64,000 nucleotides of DNA from Streptomyces sp. WM6378 (GCF_001279695.1 NZ_LGDD01000235.1:1-64000), one strand, 5' to 3'; shown: positions 44,634 to 54,561, numbered from the stretch's first letter. Program-made: numbers and translations. The notes: generated by a model not told the origin, from the letters alone.

Positions 44634-45728
44634 ATGATCACCATCGGGGTCGAAGAGGAGTACCTGCTGCTTGATCCGGTCACCGGGCACCCCGTGCCGC
44701 TGTCCGAGGAGGTGCGCCGCGCCGCGGGGCTGGAGGCGCTGGCCGAGGACGACGAGGTGCAGCTGGAGCTGCTGCAGGCCCAGGTCGAGGCCGCCACGCC
44801 CGTGTGCGGCAGCCTGGAGGAAGTAGCCGGTCATCTGCTGCGTCTGCGCCATGCCCTGGGCGCTGCTTCGGAGCGGGCCGGGTGCCGGCTCGCGGCGACC
44901 GCCGCGGCTCCTGTGGCGGGCGCGGAGACCGTGCCGGTCACGGACAAGCGCCGGTATCTGGAACTGAGCAGGAAAGGCGGTCATCTCGTCGACGGCATGC
45001 TGATCAACGGGATGCACGTGCATGTCGGGATGCCGGACGGGGAAGTGGGCGTGGCGGTCCTCAACCGCCTCCGGGTCTGGCTGCCCACACTCCTGGCCAT
45101 GTCGGCGAACTCCCCGTTCTGGGAAGGCAACGACACCGCCTTCGCGAGCTGGCGCACCCCCTCGTTCAGCCGTTGGCCGGTCAGCGGGCTGCCACCGCGG
45201 TTCGCGGACTTGGAGGACTACGAACAACGGATCGCCGCGCTGGTCGCGTCCGCAACCATCGCCGACGCGGGGCAGCTCTACTGGCAGGCCCGGCTCTCCG
45301 AGCGCTACCCCACGCTCGAAGTGCGCTGCATGGACGTCCAACTACGCGTGGACGACGCCGTGATGCTCGCGGGAATCGTCCGAGCCCTGGCCGCCACCGC
45401 CATCCGCGAGCAAAAGGAGGCCGTCCCCGAGCCGGCCTGCCCTCCCGAACTGCTCCAGGCCGCGATGTGGCACGCCGCCCGCCACGGCCTCGGCACCACC
45501 CTCATCGACCCCGGAGGCCGCCCCCGCCCCGCCGGCGATGTCCTGGCCCAGCTGGCCCAGCACATCGCCCCGGCCCTCGCGGAACACGGCGACGGCCGCC
45601 ACGTCGACCCCCTCCTCCACCGTCTACTGCGCCAGGGCACGGGCGCCGACCGTCAGCGCCACGCCCTGGCCGAGGGAGGGCTCCCGGCCCTGATCGACTT
45701 CATCATCGGCGAAACGGCCTCCACCTGA
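44634..45728 (+). CDS. ybdK: YbdK-type carboxylate-amine ligase
   Basis: A 364-residue GCS2-family ligase starting [14 protein letters not shown], the classic opening of YbdK/EgtA-like enzymes. [10 protein letters not shown] and [12 protein letters not shown] are the ATP/metal-site segments. The family joins glutamate-like carboxylates to amines; YbdK has weak gamma-glutamylcysteine ligase activity. The true substrate is unknown. It follows the catalase by 115 bases. Confidence 0.85.
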   Translation: MITIGVEEEYLLLDPVTGHPVPLSEEVRRAAGLEALAEDDEVQLELLQAQVEAATPVCGSLEEVAGHLLRLRHALGAASERAGCRLAATAAAPVAGAETVPVTDKRRYLELSRKGGHLVDGMLINGMHVHVGMPDGEVGVAVLNRLRVWLPTLLAMSANSPFWEGNDTAFASWRTPSFSRWPVSGLPPRFADLEDYEQRIAALVASATIADAGQLYWQARLSERYPTLEVRCMDVQLRVDDAVMLAGIVRALAATAIREQKEAVPEPACPPELLQAAMWHAARHGLGTTLIDPGGRPRPAGDVLAQLAQHIAPALAEHGDGRHVDPLLHRLLRQGTGADRQRHALAEGGLPALIDFIIGETAST

Positions 45729-45750
45729 ACGGCATGCGAGTGGCTGGAGG

Positions 45751-45939
45751 TCACGCGGGTTCGGTCGCCTGCATGCAGCGCTGGAAGGCCGCCATGCACG
45801 GCAGGCAGTGGTGATCGGTCTGCGTGTCCTCTTCAGGGTCGAAGGGCTGGCCGCACAGGGCGGCGCGCTGGCCGTGGGCGACGACGTGCCACACCGGGCG
45901 GGCGCCGCTGACGGCTATGCCGACGTGCATTTCGTACAT
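45751..45939 (-). CDS. Small Cys-rich protein
   Basis: A 62-residue protein. GGAGGA lies five bases before its ATG at 45939. Two Cys pairs (CGQPF and HHCLPCMAAFQRC) and several His could bind zinc. No family was recognised; similar small proteins occur in streptomycetes. It faces the YbdK gene convergently. Confidence 0.6.
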   Translation of the reverse strand: MYEMHVGIAVSGARPVWHVVAHGQRAALCGQPFDPEEDTQTDHHCLPCMAAFQRCMQATEPA

Positions 45940-46212
45940 GACAGTCCTCCGTACAGTGGACAGCACTCCACGCCATCACGGGTACGGGCCCCGCGCCCCT
46001 GGAGCGTGGCGTTCGGGTGACCCGCGCATGCTGGCGGCGCGGGTTTCCGCGATCGGTGCGGGAGGCGGGCGTGGCCGGCGTGGAACGTCCACCCTGTACG
46101 TGCTTCCGGCCCGTCGCCCGTCCCTCCCCATAGGACGCTGATTTCACGCAACAAAAAGGCGGAATTCCATTTCCGGTATCTCTTGACGCATGACGGGACG
46201 GAGGGGAGATTA

Positions 46213-46671
46213 ATGGGGACGGACGTAGCCGGGTGGAGTCCTCTTGGGGAGGCTGCCATGACAGCTCCAGGCCCGTCCCCGCGAGCCGGGGGCACCGAAG
46301 TAGGCACCTCCGCGCAACCGTCGACGCCCGCTGATCGCGGGCGCACGGTCGTCCTGGTCGAAGGCGAGCTCGACCTCGACACTGCGCAGCCCCTTTACCA
46401 GCACTTGCGCAGGGCATTGGACCGCTCGGAGGGCGGCCTGGTCCTCGACTTCCACGGGGTCGGCTTCTGCGACTGTTCTGGACTGAACGCGGTGCTCCGC
46501 ATTCGCCATCGTGCTCTGGCACAGGGCAAGACGATCAGCATTCGGGCGGCGGGCCCCGCGGTGGAGAGGCTCTTGGTGATGACCCGTACCCGCGCCCTGT
46601 TCACCCCCGTCGGCCACACCTGCCCCCGGACCGAAGTGACCCCGGCCCGGGTCCTGGGACCTCCGGCGTGA
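46213..46671 (+). CDS. STAS-domain anti-sigma factor antagonist
   Basis: A 152-residue protein. After a 45-residue disordered N-terminus comes a STAS domain: VVLVEGELDLDTAQPL, then DFHGVGFCDCSGLNAVL, whose Ser is the usual phosphorylation site. Such proteins bind anti-sigma kinases when unphosphorylated. The ATG at 46213 has GGAGGGGAG upstream. No cognate kinase gene is nearby. Confidence 0.85.
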   Translation: MGTDVAGWSPLGEAAMTAPGPSPRAGGTEVGTSAQPSTPADRGRTVVLVEGELDLDTAQPLYQHLRRALDRSEGGLVLDFHGVGFCDCSGLNAVLRIRHRALAQGKTISIRAAGPAVERLLVMTRTRALFTPVGHTCPRTEVTPARVLGPPA

Positions 46672-46782
46672 ACGAGCAGCACGCGTCGGAGAACGCGGGT
46701 GGTTTACGGCGCGGCCTGAACAGGCCGATCAGCGGGTGAACTGCTCGCCGGGAAACGGGGCAACGCGGGAGCCGCGGGAATC

Positions 46783-47097
46783 GTGGCGATCCAGGTCCTG
46801 GTCGAGCCCCGCCGTCTCGGGCTGCCCATCGAGGCCAAACTCCTGCTGCACGTGGCCCCCGACCACCTGGCCGCCGCCGGCCGAGCCCTGGCCGACCACC
46901 CCTCTGTGCACGGCGCGTTCGCGACATCGGGCCCCTCGAACCTGCACGCGGCCGCGTACTTCCCGGACCTGGCCGCCCTCTACGGCTCCCTCTCCCACGA
47001 CTTGGTCGACCTGGGCATCACCCATGTCGAATCGGCCATCGTGAGCCACGCCGCCAAACGCACCCCGGCACCGGTCCAGCCGCTCCTGTCGAGGTGA
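46783..47097 (+). pseudogene. AsnC/Lrp ligand-binding domain fragment
   Basis: A 104-residue frame that matches only the RAM (ligand-binding) half of Lrp/AsnC regulators: HLAAAGRALADHPSVHGAFATSG, then a LYGSLSHDLVDLGITHVE-type end. The DNA-binding half is missing, and no frame upstream supplies it. Either a truncated regulator or a stand-alone RAM protein starting at the GTG at 46783. Confidence 0.55.
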
Positions 47098-47516
47098 CAG
47101 CCCCTGATATGGAACTGGCCATGGGGAACTGGGCCTGCTGGAAATTTCCGAGCCTCCGTCGGTTCGGCGCGCATTCGAGCAGGGGCCTTCCATGGATAAC
47201 CCGCAGCCGGGGCAGCCGGGGCAGTCGTGTTGCCCGTGGCGTGGAATTCGCTATTCCGCGACGGGTATCTCTTTCGGCGGGTCGCCATCCCTCCAACCAG
47301 CGCTGTAGACCCCGGGTTGCATGGTGCGTCGGCCTAACCCTGTCGTTGCAGCTGCCACCACACCCTCGTTGGATGTGCTGGTCCGGTCGATTCCCCTACC
47401 GTCATCGGGGTCAGGAGGGGAAAGCCGAGAGGGCCCATAGGAGTCGGGCGCGAATGCGTTCCGCCATTCCCATGATTGGCTCGGTGCGGCCACCCACGTC
47501 TCAGAGGAGATAACAC
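47098..47516. other. Intergenic region before the secreted inhibitor
   Basis: About 420 bases without a gene that I can support. The region is less GC-biased than its neighbours. It contains a short dyad (GGAATTCGCTATTCC near 47243). GAGGAG at 47502-47507 is the ribosome site for the next gene. Confidence 0.35.
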
Positions 47517-47894
47517 ATGCGTATGACCCAGAAACTCGCGGCCATTGCCGGTGGCGTCGCGCTGACCGGTGGTCTGCTGGTCGGGGGCGCCAGTGCGGCA
47601 CAGGCCAGTCCGCAGGCTGCGGCGGACTGCCCGGCGGGCTACTTCTGCGTCTGGGCCGGGGCGAACTACACCGGCCACCGGCAGCAGGTCGCGGGGACCA
47701 ACGACGACCTGACCCAGTACTCCGTCTTCCAGAACTTCAAGTCGTGGTACAACCACGGCAGTTCCTGTGACTTCGAGTGGTACTCGGCCAAGAACCACGG
47801 CGGATCCAGTGGCGTCATCCCCAGGGGATACAAGGTGGCGTCCGACGGCGCGTCCCACTACATAAAGTCCAACTCCTGGGTCAACTGCGGCTGA
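47517..47894 (+). CDS. Secreted peptidase inhibitor I36-type protein
   Basis: A 125-residue exported protein. A Sec signal peptide (about residues 1-30) ends in ASAAQAS. The mature part, with DCPAGYFCVWAGANYTG and four or five Cys, fits the I36 (SMI-like) beta-gamma-crystallin fold family common in streptomycetes. It may inhibit secreted proteases; activity is not provable here. Confidence 0.8.
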   Translation: MRMTQKLAAIAGGVALTGGLLVGGASAAQASPQAAADCPAGYFCVWAGANYTGHRQQVAGTNDDLTQYSVFQNFKSWYNHGSSCDFEWYSAKNHGGSSGVIPRGYKVASDGASHYIKSNSWVNCG

Positions 47895-47915
47895 CCGGCG
47901 GCCAGTTGAGCGCTC

Positions 47916-47958
47916 CGGCCATGTCCCGGGGAGGCCGGTCCCAGGACATGGCCTCCCC
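47916..47958. terminator. Bidirectional terminator
   Basis: GGCCATGTCC (47917-47926) pairs with GGACATGGCC (47944-47953). An overlapping alternative pairs GGGGAGGCC with GGCCTCCCC. It lies between convergent genes and would serve both. Confidence 0.6.
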
Positions 47959-47971
47959 GGTCAGCGGCCGG

Positions 47972-48865
47972 TCAGACTCGGTCGGCCGCGATCAGGACGT
48001 ACTGGAACGACCCGTCCCGGTACGAGTTGATGAACGCCTCCTCGATGCCGGTGACCAGCGACGACGTGGCCCGCAACTCCCAGTACGGCAGGGTGTCGGG
48101 GGTGAGGTCGATGACGGCCTGTGGGACGAGGCGGTTGTCGGCCATCGCGCGCAGGTACTCGCGCCGCGAGTGGATGTTGCACTCGAAGTGCGCGTTGATC
48201 TGCGAGACCCACTTCGAGGGCTGGCCGTACCGCGGGTTCCAGCAGCCGGTGATGGTCACGTAGCGGCCGCCGACCTTCAGGATGCGGGAGTGTTCGGCGA
48301 AGAGGTCGGGCAGGTCGACGTACATGCTCGACTCGTTGTTCCACGACGCCGCGGCCTGCCCCGTCTCGAACGGCGTGGAAAGCATGTTGCAGACGCGGGC
48401 GCGGACATGGTCCTGGATGCGGAGTTCGCCCGCGCGCCGGTTGGCGAACTCGGCCTGCTTGGCCGACAGGGTGACACCCTCGACCTTGCATCCGAAGCGC
48501 TGGTGCGCCATCACCATCGAGCCGCCCCGGCCGCAGCCGGCGTCCACCAGGGTGTCGTCCCGTCCGATGTCACCGAGGTGCTCCAGGAGGAGCTCGGCCT
48601 GCGCCGACTCCAGCCGGTGGAGCTCGGTGATCAGCTTCTTCTCGCTCTCGCTGTCGTCGGCGTCGCCGAGCGCGGCATGGTCGACGTCACCGATGCCGTA
48701 GTGGTGGTGGTAGAGACCGTCGACATCGCCGAGCCGCAGGTTCACGGGCCTGGCCTCGCCGTCCCAGTACCGGGCGATGTCCCCCTGATAGGGCGTCGTC
48801 GGGCCGGGGATGAAGACGGAGGCTTCGGTGGCGGTGAGTTCGGTGCTGGTCACAGATGAGTCCAT
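47972..48865 (-). CDS. Geranyl diphosphate 2-C-methyltransferase
   Basis: A 297-residue SAM methyltransferase. LVDAGCGRGGSMVMAH is the SAM site, and PYQGDIARYWDGEARPVNLRLG is typical of GPP methyltransferases. It makes 2-methyl-GPP for 2-methylisoborneol. It lies five bases after the synthase stop. The ATG at 48865 begins MDSSVTSTEL. Confidence 0.9.
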   Translation of the reverse strand: MDSSVTSTELTATEASVFIPGPTTPYQGDIARYWDGEARPVNLRLGDVDGLYHHHYGIGDVDHAALGDADDSESEKKLITELHRLESAQAELLLEHLGDIGRDDTLVDAGCGRGGSMVMAHQRFGCKVEGVTLSAKQAEFANRRAGELRIQDHVRARVCNMLSTPFETGQAAASWNNESSMYVDLPDLFAEHSRILKVGGRYVTITGCWNPRYGQPSKWVSQINAHFECNIHSRREYLRAMADNRLVPQAVIDLTPDTLPYWELRATSSLVTGIEEAFINSYRDGSFQYVLIAADRV

Positions 48866-48870
48866 TCTTC

Positions 48871-50124
48871 CTACCAGAAGTCCGGCAGGCTGTAGCGGTA
48901 GGTGTTCGTTTGGTGCCAGTGGTGGTTGCCGTCGACCCAGGCGGCAACGCCGCGCAGGAAGCGCTGCACGCTCGGGACGGGGCAGTCTGCGGCCAGAGCC
49001 GCGGCTTCGGTCTCGAAGTCGTGCATGAGGTCGTTGTGGACCTCGACCGACTTCAGATAGGCGTCCCGGTCGGAGAGGCCCTCACGTTCGGCGATCACGA
49101 CCGGCAGGTTCAAGTGCCGCCCGGGAGCGTCGAGTTCCTTGGTGTACGAGTACAGGTCGTTCACGATGGTCGTCGCGTTGCCCGCGAGCGCGATGACCTT
49201 CTGCATGGCGGGTTGCGCGTGCAGGTCCGCCGGCAGTTCGTAGCCGCCGACGGTGTCGGTGATGGTGGGGCAGGGGCGGAAGTTGTTGAACTGGCGCATC
49301 GCCAGGTACTCCCACACCTCGGGTACGTGGTCCTGCTGGGCCCATGCTGCTTCGGCGAGGTATCCCATGTGCAGCCGGGCCATGTCGTGCCGGAACCGGT
49401 CGGTCTGCGAGGCGCTCGCCGTCTGCGCGAAGTACTCCATGGCCGAGCGGTACGCGCGCCGGGGCGCGTCCGAGTGGAGCGACTTGGCCCACTCCGGTTG
49501 GTACTCCCGCGTCGTGTGCAGGGGGTCGAGGGCGGTGTGGGCGAGCAGAAGGCGTTCGCCGAGGCCGATGGGCGAGCCGCCGTGGTCCTCGCAGTAGCAG
49601 TCGTCCACCGCGTTCTCCGCCACCATCAGGCGGGTGGCGATCATCAGGTGGTCGACGGTGGGCGCGTCCGGATGGCAGCCGACCATGTAGCGGCCCACGG
49701 AGAAGCCGTCGAACTCCTCCTCCCAGTCGTCCGGATACAGCGAAACCTCGTCCAGCGCCCAGGACTTGATCCTGCGGCTGACCTCCTCGACCCGCACCGG
49801 GTCGGGCTCGGGCACCGGGTGGTGGTAGAGGCCCGGGATCGGCGTGCCCTGAGCCGGCGCCGGCGCCGGCGGTTCCTCCGGCAGGGTCAGGCGCAGGCCC
49901 GCCGTGCCCAGGCCCGTGGGACCGCGCAGGACCCGTTCCAGACCGGCGCTCGGTGCCGGTACGTCGGCTGACGGGGCGGGCAGGACGGGTGCACCGGGCG
50001 GGCCGCCGGTGGCGGCCGTGATGTCGCGGGCGCGGGCCGCAGCGTCGGCGAGGACGTACGCCCCGAAGTGGGCAGCGGCCTCGGGCAGGCTCGACCGCGG
50101 GGGTGTCGGCTCAGGCGCGGGCAT
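48871..50124 (-). CDS. 2-Methylisoborneol synthase
   Basis: A 417-residue class I terpene cyclase. The Mg-binding motifs are DDCYCED (about residue 175) and NDLYSYTKE (about residue 320). A disordered Pro/Ala-rich N-terminus of about 110 residues precedes the catalytic domain; in related systems such tails target the enzyme into family 2B encapsulins. It makes the earthy odorant from 2-methyl-GPP. AAGGAG lies just before the ATG at 50124. Confidence 0.92.
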   Translation of the reverse strand: MPAPEPTPPRSSLPEAAAHFGAYVLADAAARARDITAATGGPPGAPVLPAPSADVPAPSAGLERVLRGPTGLGTAGLRLTLPEEPPAPAPAQGTPIPGLYHHPVPEPDPVRVEEVSRRIKSWALDEVSLYPDDWEEEFDGFSVGRYMVGCHPDAPTVDHLMIATRLMVAENAVDDCYCEDHGGSPIGLGERLLLAHTALDPLHTTREYQPEWAKSLHSDAPRRAYRSAMEYFAQTASASQTDRFRHDMARLHMGYLAEAAWAQQDHVPEVWEYLAMRQFNNFRPCPTITDTVGGYELPADLHAQPAMQKVIALAGNATTIVNDLYSYTKELDAPGRHLNLPVVIAEREGLSDRDAYLKSVEVHNDLMHDFETEAAALAADCPVPSVQRFLRGVAAWVDGNHHWHQTNTYRYSLPDFW

Positions 50125-50223
50125 CCATGGCTCCTTGGTGGGATGGGCGTCGTGCCCAGGGTGTTTCGGGCATGCGCGAGCACCCCGGAAGGGGGTGGCG
50201 CCACGCCGGGCGGGCCGGGCCCG

Positions 50224-51636
50224 CTAGCTGGGCCGGCGGGCGATCTGCACGTTCTCCAGGACGCCGACCGCGTCCGGCACGAGGATGGCGGCGGAGTAAT
50301 AGGTGCTGACGAGGTACGACGTGATCGCCTTCTCGTCGAGGCCCATGAAGCGGACCGACAGACCCGGCTCGTACTCGTCCGGCAGACCGGTCTGGTGCAG
50401 GCCGATGACGCCCTGGTTGTCCTCGCCGGTACGCATGATGAGGATGGAGCTGGTCCTCTCCTTGGTGATGGGGATCTTGTCGCAGGGCAGGATCGGGACC
50501 CCGCGCCAGGCCTGGACCCGCTGGCCGCCGAGGTCGACCTGGTCCGGGCAGAGGCCGCGCGCGTTGAACTCACGCCCGATCGCCGCGATCGCCCTGGGAT
50601 GCGCCAGGTAGAACTTGGAGCCGCGGCGGCGGCAGAGCAGCTCGTCCATGTCGTCCGGGGTCGGCGGGCCGGAGCGCGGCTGGATGCGCTGCTTGAAGTC
50701 GGCGTTGTGGAGCAGGCCGAACTCCCGGTTGTTGATCAGCTCGTGCTCCTGGCGCTCGCGCAACGCCTCGACGGTGAGCCTGAGTTGCTCCTTGGTCTGG
50801 TTCATCGGCCCGTTGAAGAGGTCGGCGACCCTCGTGTGGACCCGCAGAACGGTCTGCGCGGCGGAGAGCTCGTACTCGCGCGGCCGGGCTTCGTAGTCGA
50901 CGAACGCGCCGGGCAGTCCGTGCTCCCCGTGGTGGCCGGCGGACATCGCGATCTCGGCCTCGCCGCGGTGGTTCTGCCGCTGGCGGGGGAGGGACTTGAA
51001 GCGTTCGACGTGGTCCCGCAGGCCGGGCGCCCCGGACAGCACGGCCGCGAAGTCGGCGCGGGACAGGGTGAGCAGGGTGCCCGAGGTCTCGGCGGTGGCG
51101 GTGTGTTCCCACCGGGCGTTCTCGTCGAGCAGGGCGCTCTCGCCGAACCGGTCGCCGTCGCCGAGCACGTCCAGGGCGAGCTCGTCGCCGTACCCTCCGA
51201 CGGAGGTCTGGCTGATCCGGCCGTGGGCGATGAGGTGGAGCCGGTCCGCGGGCGCGCCGCGCTCGACCAGCGTCTCGCCGACCTCGAAGTCGCGCTGGAC
51301 GCAGTGACCGGCGATGGCGGTGAGGACCTCCACGTCGTCGAAGCCGCGCAGCAAGGCCAGTTCGCCGAGTTCACGGGGGATCACCCGGACGTCGGCGCCG
51401 TCCTGGACGAACTCCACCCGCCCGTCGCCGACGGTGTAGGTGAGGCGGCGATTCACCCGGTAGACCCCGCCCTTGGTCTCCACCCAGGGGAGCATCCGCA
51501 GCAGCCAGCGATCGGAGATCCCCTGCATCTGCGGGGCGGACTTGGTCGTGGTGGCAAGGTTGCGGGCGGCCGCCGTGCCCAGGGTGGACTGCTGCGGCGG
51601 CTCCAGTTGGGTGTCGGGGCTCGAATCAACAGTCAT
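50224..51636 (-). CDS. Family 2B encapsulin shell protein with cNMP-binding domain
   Basis: A 470-residue protein of the EshA-like family 2B encapsulins. An inserted Crp-type cyclic-nucleotide-binding domain (about 90-215) has [20 protein letters not shown] and FGESALL. It is embedded in an HK97-like shell fold ([28 protein letters not shown] near the end). It probably self-assembles into a compartment that holds the neighbouring 2-methylisoborneol synthase. AAGGAG precedes the ATG at 51636. Confidence 0.9.
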   Translation of the reverse strand: MTVDSSPDTQLEPPQQSTLGTAAARNLATTTKSAPQMQGISDRWLLRMLPWVETKGGVYRVNRRLTYTVGDGRVEFVQDGADVRVIPRELGELALLRGFDDVEVLTAIAGHCVQRDFEVGETLVERGAPADRLHLIAHGRISQTSVGGYGDELALDVLGDGDRFGESALLDENARWEHTATAETSGTLLTLSRADFAAVLSGAPGLRDHVERFKSLPRQRQNHRGEAEIAMSAGHHGEHGLPGAFVDYEARPREYELSAAQTVLRVHTRVADLFNGPMNQTKEQLRLTVEALRERQEHELINNREFGLLHNADFKQRIQPRSGPPTPDDMDELLCRRRGSKFYLAHPRAIAAIGREFNARGLCPDQVDLGGQRVQAWRGVPILPCDKIPITKERTSSILIMRTGEDNQGVIGLHQTGLPDEYEPGLSVRFMGLDEKAITSYLVSTYYSAAILVPDAVGVLENVQIARRPS

Positions 51637-52016
51637 CGGCGCGCACTCCTTGGTCAGGGCGGTGACGGGCGCACGTGGACGCCGCCGGGCAAGGGGAGGG
51701 AAAGCGGGGTAATCCGGGTATGCGAACGGAAATCCGTCCAGAGCCAGAAGGACATTAACGGCCGGTTCGCCCCCTGGACCAAGGGAAGTCGGGGACATTA
51801 GCTCGATACGATGATCGCGCCCGTGGGATGTTTGGCCGGGTACCGACGGAATCCAGCCATGCTGGACGGCGCGTTCCGGCGGGGTTCGGTTACGCGGATT
51901 CGAGTGCTTGAGCCAGGACGGCACCTCGATTGGCGTGCGGATGGCTGGTTGGGCGTGGGGAGTGGCGGCTACCGTCGAGCAGTCATCGGCTCGCAGGGCG
52001 ACGAACGGAGTTGCGC
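51637..52016. promoter_or_regulatory. Divergent intergenic region
   Basis: About 380 bases between the encapsulin operon (minus) and the Lys-rich mini-gene (plus). It must hold the encapsulin promoter. I see no gene with coding bias and no clear consensus promoter. Confidence 0.35.
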
Positions 52017-52109
52017 ATGGCGAAGGGGCAGGACTCCAAGAAGGACACCAAGAAGAAGCCTCTGAAGACCCGAGCTGAGAAGAAGGACAAGAAGAAGGCG
52101 AAGAAGTAG
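52017..52109 (+). CDS. 30-residue lysine-rich mini-protein
   Basis: A 30-codon gene: 15 of 30 residues are Lys ([14 protein letters not shown] at the start, KKDKKKAKK at the end). CGGAG lies seven bases before the ATG. A perfect terminator hairpin follows 30 bases later, which supports a real short transcript. Similar tiny basic proteins occur in streptomycetes; nucleic-acid binding is possible. No function is known. Confidence 0.55.
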   Translation: MAKGQDSKKDTKKKPLKTRAEKKDKKKAKK

Positions 52110-52139
52110 GCCGGCACGGATACTGCGGGGGAAACGCCT

Positions 52140-52174
52140 GACAGGTCCCCGGACATCGTGTCCGGGGACCTGTC
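52140..52174 (+). terminator. Perfect 16-bp hairpin
   Basis: GACAGGTCCCCGGACA and TGTCCGGGGACCTGTC enclose the loop TCG. It ends the mini-gene transcript and, from the other side, the YncE-like gene. Confidence 0.85.
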
Positions 52175-52246
52175 GCACTGCCGGGCGAGGAGCCTCACGC
52201 AGCGACCTCAACAGAGGGACTCGCCTCGTCCCCCGAGCTGTGGGGG

Positions 52247-53302
52247 TCAGGCCGGGCGGGGGATGTAGGCCAGGCCGTGGGCGCCCACCTCGCCCAGCGC
52301 GGAGTGACCGATGCGGTTCAAGGTCGTGAGCGTCTCCAGGTCGATGACGTCGACGGTGGACGAGGCGTGGCAGGCCACGTACGCGATGCGGCCGTCGGGG
52401 GACGACGTCATGGTCAGCGGGCAGAGCCCCACCTCGACCTGGCCCAGCTGCTTGTGGGTGTCGGCGGAGAACACGGTCAGGCGACCGGGTGCCATGCGCC
52501 TGCCGCCGGACGTGGGGTCGTCCTCCATGCGCACCTCGCCCGCGAGCAGCCTGCCCGTCGAGGTGAGGTGCACCGGCATGACGGTGTCTGCCAGTGGAAG
52601 GGTGTCGATGACGGATGCCGTGTTCGTGTCGATCACCTTGATTCCAGGGGGTGTTGCCTCCTCGGAGGGGGACGGGCCCAAGTGCGGCGCGGCGACGAAG
52701 GCGCGCGTGCCGTCGGCGGAGACGGCGAGTCCCTCACTGCCCGCCACCTCGACCTTCGCGGCGAGCACGCCCCGTTCGAGATCGAGGACCGACACGAACC
52801 GAGCCTCCTTGTTGGTGACGTACCCGGTCCTGCCGGCCGCGTCGATGACGACCCAGTGCGAGCCGGGGGCTCCGGTGTCGATCCTGCCGAGGGGCCGCCG
52901 GGTCTGCGTGTCGATGACCAGGACGCCGCCGGACCGGTCGTCGGAACCCTCCACGGTGACGTACAGGCGGCCGCGCGCCGCGTCCAGCGCGAGTCCGTGC
53001 GGGGCGTGTTCGGGGGCGAGGTCGATGACCTCTACGATGCCGCGGGTGTCCGGGTCGATGAGGGTGAGCTCGGTGCGCCGGCCGCTGTTCGCGCCGTAGA
53101 AGCCCGAGTCGTACGTGTTCGAGCACCACAGCAGCCGCTGGGTCGGATCGAAGCACAACTCGTGTGGCTGGGCGATGGTTTCGAGCGAGCCGAGGTAGTG
53201 GTCGTCGCGGGCGTCGAAGAACGAGACCGAGGGGCCGCTCTGGCTGACCACGGCCAGCACATTGCCTTCTCGACCGGCACGGGGGGACTGTCGCATGGCC
53301 AA
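52247..53302 (-). CDS. YncE-like beta-propeller protein
   Basis: A 351-residue protein of repeated blades (GLALDAARGRLYVT, GLAVSADGTRAFVA, MTSSPDGRIAYVA), as in YncE and other seven-bladed propellers. No signal peptide is obvious, so it may be cytoplasmic, unlike periplasmic YncE. Start 53302 or 53296. It diverges from a LysR regulator that probably controls it. Confidence 0.78.
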   Translation of the reverse strand: MAMRQSPRAGREGNVLAVVSQSGPSVSFFDARDDHYLGSLETIAQPHELCFDPTQRLLWCSNTYDSGFYGANSGRRTELTLIDPDTRGIVEVIDLAPEHAPHGLALDAARGRLYVTVEGSDDRSGGVLVIDTQTRRPLGRIDTGAPGSHWVVIDAAGRTGYVTNKEARFVSVLDLERGVLAAKVEVAGSEGLAVSADGTRAFVAAPHLGPSPSEEATPPGIKVIDTNTASVIDTLPLADTVMPVHLTSTGRLLAGEVRMEDDPTSGGRRMAPGRLTVFSADTHKQLGQVEVGLCPLTMTSSPDGRIAYVACHASSTVDVIDLETLTTLNRIGHSALGEVGAHGLAYIPRPA

Positions 53303-53312
53303 TTTCCTTTAT

Positions 53313-53397
53313 CTGATGGGTGGTTGGGCCGCGCTAGCCGCAGTGGGTGCGGCGTTCTCGCGGACATCGCCACTCTTCGCCGGAGAAGGCCCATCAG
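53313..53397. promoter_or_regulatory. Divergent control region with a long inverted repeat
   Basis: CTGATGGG (53313-53320) and CCCATCAG (53390-53397) flank a 69-base spacer between the divergent YncE-like and LysR genes. Looping by a LysR tetramer would fit. Not tested. Confidence 0.35.
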
Positions 53398-53459
53398 CAA
53401 TGCAAGAATTGGCACTCCATCATTGACTCCATCGTAAAACCACAGCTCAGGGGCGCCTC

Positions 53460-54377
53460 ATGGATCTCAATCTGCTACGTGTCCTGGATGCCTTGCTCCA
53501 GGAGAACAGCGTGAGCCGCGCCGCCGAGCGCCTCGGCACGTCACCCGCGGCGGTCAGCCGCAGCCTGGCCCGGCTCCGCCGTGCGGTGGGCGACCCGCTC
53601 CTGGTCCGTGCCGGACAGGGCATGGTCCCCACGCCCCGAGCCCTCGAACTCCGCGGAGAGGTGGGCGAGTTGCTGCGTGGCTGCGACAACGTCCTGCGGC
53701 CTGGGGCCGGTTTCGAGGCCGTCCACCTCCAGCGCACCTTCACCGTGCAGGCGACCGATCTGCTCCTGGCGGGAGTCGCCGGGCCCTTGACCGACCGGAT
53801 CCGGGCGGCCGCCCCGCATGTGGACGTGGTGTTCCTGCCCGAGGCGCTGGAGGGCGGGCCCGCACTGCGTCAGGGCACGGTGGACGTCGAGCTCGGCGTC
53901 CTCGGGCAGCTGGAGCCGGAGATCCGCACCCGGCACATCACGCAGAAGCACCTGGTGGGGGTGGCTCGCGCCGGTCATCCCCTCTTCGACAAGCGCATCG
54001 ACGCCCGCCGGTTCGCCGCCGCCGACCACATAGGCATCTCCCGGCACGGCAAACGGCGCGGCCCCATCGACCAGGCCCTCGCCGAGCGCGGGCTGCAACG
54101 TCGCGTGGCGGTCGTCGTCCCCAGCCACACGAGCGCGATGATCCTCGCCCGGGACAACGACCTCGTCGCCCTCACCCTGGCCGACTGGCTCCCCGGCACC
54201 GCCGCCGCGCTGGGGCTGCGCACCTTCCCCATCCCCTTCGACGTGGCGCCCATCGACCTGGGCCTGGCCTGGCACCCTCGCAACTCCGGTGATCCCGGCC
54301 ACAGTTGGTTCCGCGACCACGTGGCGGCCGCGGTCCTCGCCCCGTCGGGGACGGGGGTTGAGAACACGCGCCGCTGA
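53460..54377 (+). CDS. LysR-type regulator
   Basis: A 305-residue regulator. The N-terminal winged helix (LLRVLDALLQENSVSRAAERLGTSPAAVSR) is followed by a typical two-lobed effector domain. Complete length. It is divergent from the YncE-like gene, the usual layout for a LysR target. Confidence 0.9.
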   Translation: MDLNLLRVLDALLQENSVSRAAERLGTSPAAVSRSLARLRRAVGDPLLVRAGQGMVPTPRALELRGEVGELLRGCDNVLRPGAGFEAVHLQRTFTVQATDLLLAGVAGPLTDRIRAAAPHVDVVFLPEALEGGPALRQGTVDVELGVLGQLEPEIRTRHITQKHLVGVARAGHPLFDKRIDARRFAAADHIGISRHGKRRGPIDQALAERGLQRRVAVVVPSHTSAMILARDNDLVALTLADWLPGTAAALGLRTFPIPFDVAPIDLGLAWHPRNSGDPGHSWFRDHVAAAVLAPSGTGVENTRR

Positions 54378-54442
54378 CCGTTGGAGATCCTCCCGCCCCC
54401 GGGTGTAAGGGTGCACAGAGTGTCCACCTGGTGGGCGGGAAA

Positions 54443-54459
54443 GTGGCAGATCTTGCCAC
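54443..54459. promoter_or_regulatory. Palindromic site GTGGCA-N5-TGCCAC
   Basis: A perfect dyad about 100 bases ahead of the truncated GntR gene. It could be its autoregulatory operator, now orphaned. Confidence 0.4.
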
Positions 54460-54561
54460 GCCCCTGGCAAAGGCACAGGTCAGAAGCGTTCGTATGTAGC
54501 GTCAAGTGGCGCAATGTCGTGGCAACACCATCGGAGGGACTCGGCCGGTACGTTCCCTGCC

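Noticed and set aside
46140..46170. Another GGAATTCC at about 46162 as part of the cluster regulon
   Set aside because: Its flanks do not match the 13-bp element and no cluster gene is near.
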